The position numbers were made by a program, and so were the translations under genes. Shown here piece after piece: positions 49,754 through 57,874 of a DNA stretch of 64,000 nt (positions within the stretch are counted from its first letter, which is position 1; the number at the start of each line of letters is the position of its first letter). The notes beneath the pieces were generated by a model. The model saw nothing but the letters and a program-made list of their open reading frames with translations, made no database searches and was not told the origin of the DNA. The DNA comes from Parvularcula sp039818345 (lineage in GTDB: Bacteria > Pseudomonadota > Alphaproteobacteria > Caulobacterales > Parvularculaceae): contig JBCBUC010000001.1 of the NCBI GenBank assembly GCA_039818345.1, forward strand, positions 124,001-188,000. The letters are read 5' to 3'.

Positions 49754-50182
49754 ATGGCAAAGAAGATTGCCGGCTACCTGAAACTTCAGGTGCCAGCGGG
49801 TGCGGCCAACCCATCGCCGCCAATCGGTCCCGCGCTCGGTCAGCGCGGTCTTAACATCATGGAATTCTGTAAGGCCTTCAACGCGGCCACGCAGGAGAAT
49901 GAGAAGGGGATGCCGATCCCCACGATCATCACGATCTACTCCGATAAGTCGTTCACGTTTGAAACGAAGTCGCCCCCTGCGAGCTACTTCCTCAAAAAGG
50001 CAGCCAAGCTGCAAAAGGGTGGACAAACCCCTGGCCGTGAAGTGGCCGGTTCGGTGACCCAAAAACAGCTCGAAGAGATCGCTGAGGCCAAAATGAAGGA
50101 CCTGAACGCGCATTCGATCGAACAAGCGGCGAAGATTATCGCTGGTTCAGCACGGGCCATGGGCCTGAAGGTGGAGGGCTAA
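49754..50182 (+). CDS. rplK: 50S ribosomal protein L11
   Basis: A 142-residue L11. Marks: AGYLKLQVPAGAANPSPPIG with GPALGQRGLNIMEFCKAFN, FTFETKSPPASYFLKKAAKL and IAGSARAMGLKVEG. L11 forms the GTPase-associated centre with 23S rRNA. A strong AAGGAAG precedes the ATG. secE and nusG, its usual upstream partners, are not here. rplA follows by 3 bases. Confidence 0.98.
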   Translation: MAKKIAGYLKLQVPAGAANPSPPIGPALGQRGLNIMEFCKAFNAATQENEKGMPIPTIITIYSDKSFTFETKSPPASYFLKKAAKLQKGGQTPGREVAGSVTQKQLEEIAEAKMKDLNAHSIEQAAKIIAGSARAMGLKVEG

Positions 50183-50185
50183 TCC

Positions 50186-50878
50186 ATGGCTGAAGGAAAA
50201 CGTTTCCGCTCTGCCCTTGAGGGTCTTGATCGCGATTCACTGCACACGATCGATGATGCCGTCGAGGCTGTGAAAGCCCGTGCGACTGCTAAGTTTGACG
50301 AAACCATTGAGCTTGCCATCAATCTCGGTGTTGATCCTCGTTACGCCGATCAAATGGTTCGTGGTGTCGCGTCGCTCCCCAACGGCACAGGCCGGACGGT
50401 GCGGGTCGCTGTTTTTGCCCGCGATGCCAAGGCCGATGAGGCCAAAGAGGCCGGTGCTGATATTATTGGTGCTGAGGATCTCGTTGAGAAGGTGCAGAAC
50501 GGCGAGATGGACTTTGATCGTGTGATCGCCACCCCAGACATGATGCCGCTCGTCGGCCGCTTGGGTAAACAGCTCGGTCCACGTGGTCTGATGCCGAACC
50601 CGAAAGTGGGTACCGTGACGCCTAATGTGAAAAAGGCCATCGAAGACGCCAAGGGCGGCGCTGTGCAATTCCGTGTCGAGAAGAACGGTATTGTTCATTG
50701 CGGCGTTGGCAAAGCGAGCTTTGAAGCACCAAAGATCGCTGAAAACGTCCGCGCGATGATCGATGCTGTGCAAAAGGCGAAACCGTCTGGCGCTAAGGGC
50801 ACCTATATTAAAAAGATCGCTGTGAGCTCAACCATGGGCCCGGGCGTGAAGATCGATCCGCAGGCGGCGCTTTCTTAA
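50186..50878 (+). CDS. rplA: 50S ribosomal protein L1
   Basis: A 230-residue L1, the stalk protein that also represses its own rplK-rplA message in many bacteria. Marks: KFDETIELAINLGVDPRYAD, PNGTGRTVRVAVFA, GPRGLMPNPKVGTVTPNV and KASFEAPKIAENVRAMI. It is followed by a terminator rather than by rplJ-rplL-rpoB, so this rplKA pair is separate from the usual block. Confidence 0.98.
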   Translation: MAEGKRFRSALEGLDRDSLHTIDDAVEAVKARATAKFDETIELAINLGVDPRYADQMVRGVASLPNGTGRTVRVAVFARDAKADEAKEAGADIIGAEDLVEKVQNGEMDFDRVIATPDMMPLVGRLGKQLGPRGLMPNPKVGTVTPNVKKAIEDAKGGAVQFRVEKNGIVHCGVGKASFEAPKIAENVRAMIDAVQKAKPSGAKGTYIKKIAVSSTMGPGVKIDPQAALS

Positions 50879-50902
50879 GCGCACCACGATCTCTGCATCA
50901 CG

Positions 50903-50938
50903 AAAAAAGCAGGCCCCCGCGAGGTGGCCTGCTTTTTT
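50903..50938. terminator. bidirectional intrinsic terminator
   Basis: AAAAAA then GCAGGCC (50909-50915), a 10-base loop and GGCCTGC (50926-50932) then TTTTTT. With A-run before and T-run after, it can end rplA (rightward) and the convergent beta-helix gene (leftward). Confidence 0.93.
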
Positions 50939-50966
50939 ATTGTCTTAAATCACGGTGTCGTCGCGA

Positions 50967-52169
50967 TTAGTTACGACAGACCTTGCCCCTCGAGCGACGG
51001 TCGCCATCACTGAAAACCCCTGCAGTGGTGTGGTCGATGATACTGCACTTGGAACGGCCGCGTGGTGTACCAACATCATTGACGCCCATGGAGATCGAGA
51101 TGGCGCCGACGAACATGTCAGTGTCAACGTTCCCGTTCACCGTGTTTCCCTGCAACGAAACGTGCCCAGACGCATCTCCGAAATAAATGCCATTTCTATT
51201 GCGACGAACTTCATTGTCTGTGAGACTAATGGTGCCATAGCCGACGCTGTAGATCCCATATCCATTACTAGCCTGATCTTTGGATCCGGTGGCGTTGCGT
51301 CCTTTATTGTTCCCACGCTTCGGAGCTTGTTTGGTGTAATCACCGTTCTGGGAAATCTCATTGCTAACAAAGTTGACGTCCACGGAACCGCTAATCAACA
51401 CGCCGTGTAAGTCACTGTGTTGGATGACATTGTCCATCAATGATACGCCACTCGGTCCAGCGCCGAAACTATTGGCGCTTTCGGAAACAGCGACAGCCGC
51501 CCTTGTTCCGCCGAAAACGTGATTTCTCGAGAGATTAACACGCCCACCGTTCACCTTGATCATGACGTCCGGACTTGCGTCAGTGAAGCCCGCGTTCAGA
51601 GCTTTGAAGCTGTCGGCGGCTCCGTAAGAAAAACCTTCGCCATTCAGAAAATGATCCATCCGTGGGGGGAGATGATCGTTGTCATAAACCGCACTGTCTT
51701 GCATCGCGAACGAGCCATTGTTGACGACGATGCACGACTCTGCCGAATCACTAACGAAAACCATGTTGACCACAAATGTTTCGACATCGCGTCCTGTCTG
51801 GGTCAGGCACCTGCTATTACCACCAACACGAACAATCGGGCGGCGTTCGCCTTCTTCCTCACTTAAGATCGTCACTGATTTGTCGACCATTAGACCAAGT
51901 TCGTCATAAATTCCTGAGCGAACTTTGATGACATCGCCGTCTTTGGCATCGGCGAGCGCCTGCGAGATCTTCTGATAACGACCTCGTCCACCATCTTCGA
52001 CGATGAAGGTGGTGGTCGTCTTCGGCTCTGCATATTCCACAGCAGGCGGATTATTCACCGGTTGGCCGCCAAAGGTGTTCTGTGCAGCCGCGATGGAGGG
52101 AGCAGCGAACGCCAACGCGAGCCCGGCGCCAATGGCAAGATGGGAAACTTTATGTGTCATGGTGACCAT
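50967..52169 (-). CDS. secreted right-handed parallel beta-helix protein
   Basis: A 400-residue exported protein. A signal peptide (about 1-33, cleavage near IAAAQ) is followed by VEDGGRGRYQKISQALADAK, the usual start of a pectate-lyase-like beta helix, and many short repeats with Asn/Asp/Val/Gly spacing (DVNFVSNEISQNG, GTISLTDNEVRRNRNGIYFG, GHVSLQGNTVNGNVD). Paired Cys at several places and near the end (KCSIIDH, GKVCRN). No catalytic motif can be assigned; carbohydrate binding or degradation at the surface is possible. ATG 52169 has GGGAG 8 bases before it. Cotranscribed with the Sel1 gene. Confidence 0.78.
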   Translation of the reverse strand: MVTMTHKVSHLAIGAGLALAFAAPSIAAAQNTFGGQPVNNPPAVEYAEPKTTTTFIVEDGGRGRYQKISQALADAKDGDVIKVRSGIYDELGLMVDKSVTILSEEEGERRPIVRVGGNSRCLTQTGRDVETFVVNMVFVSDSAESCIVVNNGSFAMQDSAVYDNDHLPPRMDHFLNGEGFSYGAADSFKALNAGFTDASPDVMIKVNGGRVNLSRNHVFGGTRAAVAVSESANSFGAGPSGVSLMDNVIQHSDLHGVLISGSVDVNFVSNEISQNGDYTKQAPKRGNNKGRNATGSKDQASNGYGIYSVGYGTISLTDNEVRRNRNGIYFGDASGHVSLQGNTVNGNVDTDMFVGAISISMGVNDVGTPRGRSKCSIIDHTTAGVFSDGDRRSRGKVCRN

Positions 52170-52183
52170 CGATCGATCTCCCT

Positions 52184-53545
52184 TCAATTGAAGCTACAAT
52201 ACTTTTTGAGGTATTCGTTGCGGTCGCGGTATCCGAGAATTTTGGCCTGGCTTAAGTGATAACAGGCTTCCCGGAGGTTCGGGTCGAGCCGCTTGGGCGC
52301 GATGATGCCGTTGGCGTAGTAATAGCCAGCCGAGTAATGCGCGAGCATGTAGTCTTGTGCCGCTGCCTCGGTCAGCAAATCGATGGCTTCCTGGCCGTTG
52401 GTTTTCACGCCAATGCCTTCAGCCAACATCACACCGTAGATGTGCATCGACCCCGGATGTTTGCGGCCAGCGCCGCGGCGCATCAACTCAACTTTCTGCT
52501 CGTCCGACAGACGTCCCGTCTGCACCTGACGACGCCGTTCTTTATCCGCGTCGGACACCTCGTTCGGATCAGCTAAGCCCTCTGTGAACAGAGCACCCTG
52601 GAAACGACGAATCGCATCGCGGCTGGCTTTGGTTTCGAGATCACCATCAATGGTGCTGTCCCAGTAATAGCCCAGCACACGGAGCGCTTCTTGCGCTCGG
52701 CGTGTGATCGCGCCGAAATCGCTTTCCAGCCTATCCAGTCCAGCGCGCAGCTGTTGATACTCAAGGTCGGTCAGCTCTGCGGCGTCGTTTTCCTGCGCCC
52801 GCGAAAGCTCGCTGACCCGGAACCGGGGAGGCTGCCATGCATCCGCCTGATCGCTTGCTGACTTCACTTCTGCGCTGCCGAGAAGGTTCTCGAGCCGTTC
52901 GACTTCACGCGCAGCGGCGACGTTTGCGCCCCGGCCGTTGCCGCGTGCGAGGTAGAAATAGACAAGCGCCTGGACGTTGTCCTTCGGCAGGCCATTGCCT
53001 TGCGCGAACATACGGCCGACCCGCTCCAAGTCGTATTGGGTGCCAGCGCTCAAGATATTGACGACTAGCTCTTCAGCGTCAGCGACCTGAACGTCGGTCA
53101 TCTGTCCGCGAAGGAGCGGCAAACGGAGCCGCGAATAGGCTCGGGCGTTGATCTCTTCCGGGCTTGGATTGATGTCCTCAAAGGCGAGGAAGTCATGGCT
53201 CGCAGCGATGGTGTACCATGCGAGGGCCTGCACAGGATCATTGGGAATGACACCCGTTTTCGAAGGCTTGAGTTCCTGCTTGCCCTCAAAGATGTCTTCA
53301 TCGCTAAAGAGGTCACCCAGCGCCCGCGCCGACCGAACGTCGCCTGCCTCAGCTGATTTCTGCCAGATGTTCATCGCCTGGAGGACGCGACTTCCCATCG
53401 CTTCCGACGAGAGTCCCTCGGCGCTTGCGCTTTGATAAGCGCTTAGAGCGTTTTCATAGTCCGCCCAAGCTGCTCCGCTCACCAGCGCCCCGAAGGACAC
53501 CGCCGCTGCAAGACCAAGGCCTTTAATCGTGCGCCACACCGCCAT
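52184..53545 (-). CDS. Sel1-repeat exported protein with peptidoglycan-binding segment
   Basis: A 453-residue protein. Signal peptide about 1-29 (ending SGAAWA-DYENAL), Sel1-like repeats (ARALGDLFSDED, VGRMFAQGNGLPKDNVQALVYFYLA, HIYGVMLAEGIGVKTNGQEAIDLL, HYSAGYYYANGII) and a central segment RRAQEALRVLGYYWDSTIDG resembling a PG_binding_1 domain, used for cell-wall contact. ATG 53545 is chosen because GGGGAG lies 8 bases before it and it starts the signal peptide; upstream in-frame starts read into non-coding sequence. It is followed by the beta-helix gene after 14 bases. Confidence 0.82.
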   Translation of the reverse strand: MAVWRTIKGLGLAAAVSFGALVSGAAWADYENALSAYQSASAEGLSSEAMGSRVLQAMNIWQKSAEAGDVRSARALGDLFSDEDIFEGKQELKPSKTGVIPNDPVQALAWYTIAASHDFLAFEDINPSPEEINARAYSRLRLPLLRGQMTDVQVADAEELVVNILSAGTQYDLERVGRMFAQGNGLPKDNVQALVYFYLARGNGRGANVAAAREVERLENLLGSAEVKSASDQADAWQPPRFRVSELSRAQENDAAELTDLEYQQLRAGLDRLESDFGAITRRAQEALRVLGYYWDSTIDGDLETKASRDAIRRFQGALFTEGLADPNEVSDADKERRRQVQTGRLSDEQKVELMRRGAGRKHPGSMHIYGVMLAEGIGVKTNGQEAIDLLTEAAAQDYMLAHYSAGYYYANGIIAPKRLDPNLREACYHLSQAKILGYRDRNEYLKKYCSFN

Positions 53546-53621
53546 GCACCATGCTCCCCAAGCCATCGCCCGCCGACTGTCCGGCGATCGAACAATCCTT
53601 TGCGATGGTGTTAACAGTTCT

Positions 53622-53885
53622 TCAGCCCTTCGGCATCCCCTCCATGGTATCTTTTCCCACCGATGGCGCAACTATTCGGTAAGCAAAGGCCTGCGGATTG
53701 GCGCATTCGATGGAGGAGCAGCTAAATCCTTGACTTTGAGCAGCGTGAGGCAGATCGATTTTCGCCAGCGGATCGTCCGCGACCACGTCGATCGACTCAC
53801 TGGCTGCCAATTTTCGCATCGCGGCTTCAAGCCGGATCACAGGAATCGGGCATCGCAAACCGATGAGATCAAGAACATTGGCCAT
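53622..53885 (-). CDS. TusA/SirA-family sulfurtransferase
   Basis: An 87-residue TusA-like protein that carries sulfur as a persulfide. Hallmarks: LDLIGLRCPIPVIRLEAAM with the CPxP centre at the N-terminus, VVADDPLAKIDLPHAAQSQGF and a Cys-rich turn (FSCSSIEC). The target pathway (tRNA thiolation or cofactor) cannot be told. First gene of the leftward tusA-Sel1-beta-helix group; a 76-base gap separates it from the Sel1 gene. Confidence 0.85.
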   Translation of the reverse strand: MANVLDLIGLRCPIPVIRLEAAMRKLAASESIDVVADDPLAKIDLPHAAQSQGFSCSSIECANPQAFAYRIVAPSVGKDTMEGMPKG

Positions 53886-54102
53886 CGCGGTGGCTTTGAC
53901 CGAAAACGGGCCATGACACCATGTTAAGCGCGGTTTTGGTCTTTATCCGAGACGGAGAAGGTGCGCGCCATCACAATGAGATCATTGACCTTCAAACGTT
54001 CTTTAGGTCAGCGCGGCATACTCTTCGCAAAGAAGTTGGCAGAGCTTGCATGAGACGTCTTTTCCCAAGCGTTTCGGCTTGTTACGGTTTCTCGGAGGTC
54101 AG

Positions 54103-54951
54103 ATGGGCCAGGCAGACATGAAGTCGGTTGCCGACGTCGTTGCTCTCGATCAGGAGCGTCAGAAGCGGGCGGATCCCGCCGAATCACCGCTGAACACAGC
54201 GGGTGGCATGCTGCGTGCTGCGCGCGAGGCGATGGGGCTCGACATCGCGGCGGTCGCCGAAGGCACCAATATCAAACCAGAACACCTTGTGGCGATTGAG
54301 GCGATGGATATCGCTAGTCTGCCATCCCAGCCCTACACGATGGGTTTTGTTCGCGCCTATGCGCGCCAAGTCGCCTTGCCAGAAATCGCATTGATGGAAC
54401 GTTTCCGGGTGCAGGCTGGCTGGATCGTTCACGAACGCGCCACGGGCTTGGGAACTAGTCGGCCAGTTCGGCCACCGAGAGAGGGGAAAGAGCTGAGCGT
54501 TCTTCTCCTTTTTTCCGTCATTGGCTTCGCCCTTTGGTGCGCTTGGAAGCTTCTGATCTCCAATGCGCCGGTACCGTCAGGCGAAACGGCGCGTTTTGCC
54601 TATACGGGGCAAGATGTTGATGATGTTCCCGTCGTCGAACGGCCGGTCGAAGTTGAGCCAACGATTATCGATGATGGCGCGGTTTTGGGCGAATCACCTG
54701 CACCGATCTCGGATGATGCTGAGATCGCGATCCCCGAGAGCTTGGGTGGTGCGAGCCCGGACTCAGTTGGTCAGACGGCTGCTGAGGTTGAGCCAGTTGT
54801 CGCACCTGTGATTGTCGAGCCGATTGAAGAGGTGATCACGCCGCGCCTTTTGACCCGGGTCGAACCGGTCTATCCGCCCAATTGTGAGGGGAACGCAGCG
54901 CCAGTAGAAACAGTGCTTGTTTCTACACGATTAATACCCGTGGGCGCGTGA
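54103..54951 (+). CDS. RodZ-like HTH-membrane protein, 5' part of frameshifted gene
   Basis: The readable frame gives 282 residues. An N-terminal HTH_25-type domain like that of RodZ, the MreB-linked morphogen, is clear (LRAAREAMGLDIAAVAEGTN, then LPSQPYTMGFVRAYARQVALP, about 43-100), then a basic stretch, one membrane helix (ELSVLLLFSVIGFALWCAW, about 147-167) and a Pro/Glu/Val-rich periplasmic spacer. The frame then enters RVEPVYPPNCEGNAAPVETV, the start of a TonB C-terminal domain, and fails near 54921 after one base is missing from a T-run. With the base restored the protein is 332 residues, ending at 55100. ATG 54103 is chosen (GGAGGT three bases away). It stands before ispG, as rodZ does in many genomes. 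Confidence 0.85.
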   Translation: MGQADMKSVADVVALDQERQKRADPAESPLNTAGGMLRAAREAMGLDIAAVAEGTNIKPEHLVAIEAMDIASLPSQPYTMGFVRAYARQVALPEIALMERFRVQAGWIVHERATGLGTSRPVRPPREGKELSVLLLFSVIGFALWCAWKLLISNAPVPSGETARFAYTGQDVDDVPVVERPVEVEPTIIDDGAVLGESPAPISDDAEIAIPESLGGASPDSVGQTAAEVEPVVAPVIVEPIEEVITPRLLTRVEPVYPPNCEGNAAPVETVLVSTRLIPVGA

Positions 54952-55100
54952 TCTCAACGCGTGTCGGGCCGTCGACCAATCTTTGCTTTAATGGCGCGGC
55001 CGTCGCGGCGCTTGGCCGTTGGCGGTATGACCCTGCCTCGATTCCAGAGGGCGGAGCCGTCGGCCAAACCACCCGATTTGTCTTCGAACGCCCTTACTAA
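54921..55100 (+). pseudogene. out-of-frame TonB C-terminal domain of the RodZ-like gene
   Basis: Read in the -1 frame from 54921 this stretch continues FYTINTRGRVISTRVGPSTN, then LCFNGAAVAALGRWRYDP, then ASIPEGGAVGQTTRFVFERPY and stop at 55098-55100. It has the typical TonB_C pattern: a strand ending in GRV, ST-x-x-CFN-x-AA, RWRYDP and a final TRFVFE strand. It joins smoothly with the last in-frame residues of the RodZ-like gene. A single T missing in GTTTC (54919-54923) accounts for the break. Confidence 0.85.
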
Positions 55101-55181
55101 ACATGGTGCGCCTGCTCATTCTTTCGTTGAGACCGATGGCCTGTCGGCTTATCTGGGTCCTACGTGGAGCAGGATCATCCC

Positions 55182-56294
55182 ATGAGCGTTCGTCCTTGGA
55201 GAGATATTGAGCGGCGCCAGTCGCGCCAAATCATGGTCGGAAATGTACCGATCGGCGGCGGGGCACCCATCGCTGTCCAGTCGATGACCAACACCGACAC
55301 CGCCGACGCGAAAGCCACGCTGGAGCAGATCGAGCGGATCGTTGAGGCAGGCGCTGATATCGTCAGGGTGTCGTGCCCCACCGAAGACTCAACGGCGGCG
55401 ATGAAAGAGATCACCAAGCACGCAGGCGTGCCGATCGTTGCGGACATTCACTTCCATTATAAGCGCGGGATCGAGGCAGCCGAAAATGGGGCAGCTTGCT
55501 TGCGCATCAACCCCGGCAATATCGGGAAACCCGAGCGGGTGCGGGAAGTCGTCCAAGCGGCTAAAGACCATGGTTGCTCAATGCGGATCGGCGTCAATGG
55601 CGGCTCACTCGAGAAGCACCTCTTAGAAAAGTATGGTGAGCCTTGCCCCGAGGCTATGGTCGAGTCGGGCCTGTTCCACGCCAACATTCTCGAAGAAAAC
55701 GACTTTCAGGAATACAAGATCTCGGTGAAGGCGTCCGACGTCTTTTTGACCGTCGCCGCTTATCACGGTCTTGCCGATGCCACCGAAGCGCCGCTGCATT
55801 TGGGTATCACCGAAGCGGGCGGCTTGATGTCAGGCACGATCAAGAGCTCGATCGGGTTAGGAAACCTTCTTTGGGCGGGCATTGGCGATACGATTCGTGT
55901 GTCGCTCTCGGCTGAGCCCGAGGAAGAAATCAAAGTCGGTTTTGATATCTTGAAATCGCTTGGCCTTCGTCACCGCGGCGTCAACGTCATTTCCTGCCCA
56001 TCCTGCGCGCGTCAGGGTTTTGATGTCATCCGTACGGTGGAGAAGCTTGAAAAGCGCTTGGCGCATATCTCGACGCCCATGTCCTTGTCGGTCATTGGCT
56101 GTGTCGTGAATGGTCCAGGCGAAGCCCGGGAAACCGATATTGGTTTCACCGGCGGCGGCTCTGAAGCAGGCATGCTCTATCTCGGCGGTGTTCCGGCCCA
56201 TAAGCTCGAAAACGAGCAGATGGTCGATAAGCTGGTCGCGCTCTGCGAGGAAAAAGCCGCTGAGATTGAGGCGGCAGCTGCAGCGGCAGAGTAG
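55182..56294 (+). CDS. ispG: 4-hydroxy-3-methylbut-2-en-1-yl diphosphate synthase
   Basis: A 370-residue [4Fe-4S] enzyme of the non-mevalonate pathway that makes HMBPP from MEcPP. Marks: QSMTNTDTADAKATLEQI, VRVSCPTE, RINPGNIG, the Fe-S Cys pair ISCPSCARQGFD and IGCVVNGPGEA, and TDIGFTGGG. ATG 55182 is preferred to GTG 55164 (AGGA 8 bases before). The Glu/Ala tail is ordinary. Confidence 0.97.
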   Translation: MSVRPWRDIERRQSRQIMVGNVPIGGGAPIAVQSMTNTDTADAKATLEQIERIVEAGADIVRVSCPTEDSTAAMKEITKHAGVPIVADIHFHYKRGIEAAENGAACLRINPGNIGKPERVREVVQAAKDHGCSMRIGVNGGSLEKHLLEKYGEPCPEAMVESGLFHANILEENDFQEYKISVKASDVFLTVAAYHGLADATEAPLHLGITEAGGLMSGTIKSSIGLGNLLWAGIGDTIRVSLSAEPEEEIKVGFDILKSLGLRHRGVNVISCPSCARQGFDVIRTVEKLEKRLAHISTPMSLSVIGCVVNGPGEARETDIGFTGGGSEAGMLYLGGVPAHKLENEQMVDKLVALCEEKAAEIEAAAAAAE

Positions 56295-56297
56295 TAA

Positions 56298-56804
56298 TTG
56301 CCGATTGTCTTGGATATTCCTGCAGTAATCATTTCTGCTGTAATAGGTGCGACGGTATCGGTCGTAGTCACCCAGTATACGCTTAAGCACCGCACCGTCG
56401 CGGACCGTCGCCGATCAACAGTCGATTTAATCGAACGTAGGCTATTGAGCTTTGAGCGAGAGCAGACGCGTACAGAGTTCCTTGAACTACTAGATGACCC
56501 AGATCGTAGTCTTTGCGTGTGGGCAAGAGAAGACAAGAGAGAATCGAGAGAAGCATCAATCATTCGTAATCTATTGAATGAGTATGAGTTAATCGCAATC
56601 GGTATTGAGCAAAAGCTTTACGATGAGGTTTTGTATAAGTATTTTTGGAAAGGTGCGCTTTTGGATGATTGGGAGGCAACTATAGATTTCATTGACTTGG
56701 TAAGACGCCGTACAAAGAATCCTGAGATCTATCGTCAATTCAGTAATTTAGCTGAAAGGTGGAGTAAGGAGAAAAACTCTCCTACGCCACAGATAGCCAA
56801 TTGA
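56298..56804 (+). CDS. DUF4760-like membrane protein inserted before prfA
   Basis: A 168-residue protein with one N-terminal membrane helix (about 6-27) and an alpha-helical cytoplasmic part resembling DUF4760 (NEYELIAIGIEQKLYDEVLY, then LDDWEATIDFIDLVRR). Function unknown. Its base composition is plainly AT-richer than ispG and prfA (e.g. ATT, AAT, TAT codons), a sign of recent transfer. It begins at TTG 56298, 3 bases after the ispG stop, and its stop overlaps the prfA TTG, so it sits coupled inside a conserved gene run. Confidence 0.68.
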   Translation: MPIVLDIPAVIISAVIGATVSVVVTQYTLKHRTVADRRRSTVDLIERRLLSFEREQTRTEFLELLDDPDRSLCVWAREDKRESREASIIRNLLNEYELIAIGIEQKLYDEVLYKYFWKGALLDDWEATIDFIDLVRRRTKNPEIYRQFSNLAERWSKEKNSPTPQIAN

Positions 56805-57874
56805 TCCCTCAAGAAAAACTCGACGCCGTTGTTCAGCGGTTTGATGCCGTGGAAGCGGAGATGCAGACGGCGTCGGATGCTGATGCCATCGTTCGTCTGT
56901 CTAAAGAGCACGCTGAACTGAAGCCCGTCGCCGACGCGGCACGGGACCTGACCGCGGCTCGTCAAGAAATGAACGAAGCCCAAGAGCTGGCGCAAGGCGA
57001 TGACGCCGATATGGCGGAGATGGCCAAAGAAGAGATCGGTGAGCTGAAGGTGCGGATCCCTGAGCTGGAGGAAAACCTGCAGATCATGCTCTTGCCGAAG
57101 GACAAGGCCGACAATGCGCCCGTCATCCTCGAGGTGAGGGCGGGGACGGGCGGTGACGAAGCGGCACTGTTCGCTGGTGATCTCTTCCGCATGTATCAAC
57201 GCTATGCCTCGGACAAAGGTTGGCGTGTTGAGGTCTTGGAGGCCAATGACAGCGGTGTCGGCGGCTATAAAGAAGTGCAGGCATCGATAACGGGCGATAA
57301 TGTCTTTGGCCGAATGAAATTCGAAAGCGGTGTTCACCGCGTCCAAAGGGTGCCCGAAACGGAAACCCAAGGCCGTATCCACACCTCCGCCGCCACCGTT
57401 GCGGTTCTTCCTGAGCCGGAGGATGTCGATATTGAAATCCACGAAGGCGACCTGCGGATCGATGTCTTTCGCGCAAGTGGTCCGGGCGGCCAATCGGTTA
57501 ACACAACGGATTCAGCCGTACGGATCACTCACTTGCCAACCGGTGTCGTCGTCAGCCAGCAGGATGAAAAATCTCAGCATAAGAACCGTGAGAAGGCGAT
57601 GAAGGTTCTTCGTGCTCGGCTTTATGATGCTGAGCGTGCACGGATCGATGCTGAAAGGTCAGCTGACCGCCGTAGCCAAGTCGGATCCGGTGATCGGTCG
57701 GAACGCATCCGGACCTATAACTTCCCGCAAAGCCGTGTGACCGATCACCGGATCGGTTTGACGCTCCATAAGCTTGATAAGATCATCGCTGGCGAGGCCC
57801 TGGATGAACTGATCGATGCCTTGACCCTAGAGGCGCAAGCGGAACAATTGGCTGCTCTGAAAGAGGATGCGTGA
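56801..57874 (+). CDS. prfA: peptide chain release factor 1
   Basis: A 357-residue RF1, which ends translation at UAA and UAG. Marks: the GGQ loop in RASGPGGQSVNTTDSA, the stop-reading PxT motif as PET in RVPETETQGRIHTSAAT, and RNYPQ-like TYNFPQSRVTDHRI. Start TTG 56801, overlapping the previous stop and lacking a close Shine-Dalgarno; AAGGAG lies 30 bases upstream. Followed by prmC with a 4-base overlap. Confidence 0.96.
   Translation: MIPQEKLDAVVQRFDAVEAEMQTASDADAIVRLSKEHAELKPVADAARDLTAARQEMNEAQELAQGDDADMAEMAKEEIGELKVRIPELEENLQIMLLPKDKADNAPVILEVRAGTGGDEAALFAGDLFRMYQRYASDKGWRVEVLEANDSGVGGYKEVQASITGDNVFGRMKFESGVHRVQRVPETETQGRIHTSAATVAVLPEPEDVDIEIHEGDLRIDVFRASGPGGQSVNTTDSAVRITHLPTGVVVSQQDEKSQHKNREKAMKVLRARLYDAERARIDAERSADRRSQVGSGDRSERIRTYNFPQSRVTDHRIGLTLHKLDKIIAGEALDELIDALTLEAQAEQLAALKEDA

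Noticed and set aside
53921..54121. A 66-codon frame before the RodZ-like gene
   Set aside because: No ribosome-binding site, no recognisable features, and it overlaps the start of the supported gene in another frame.
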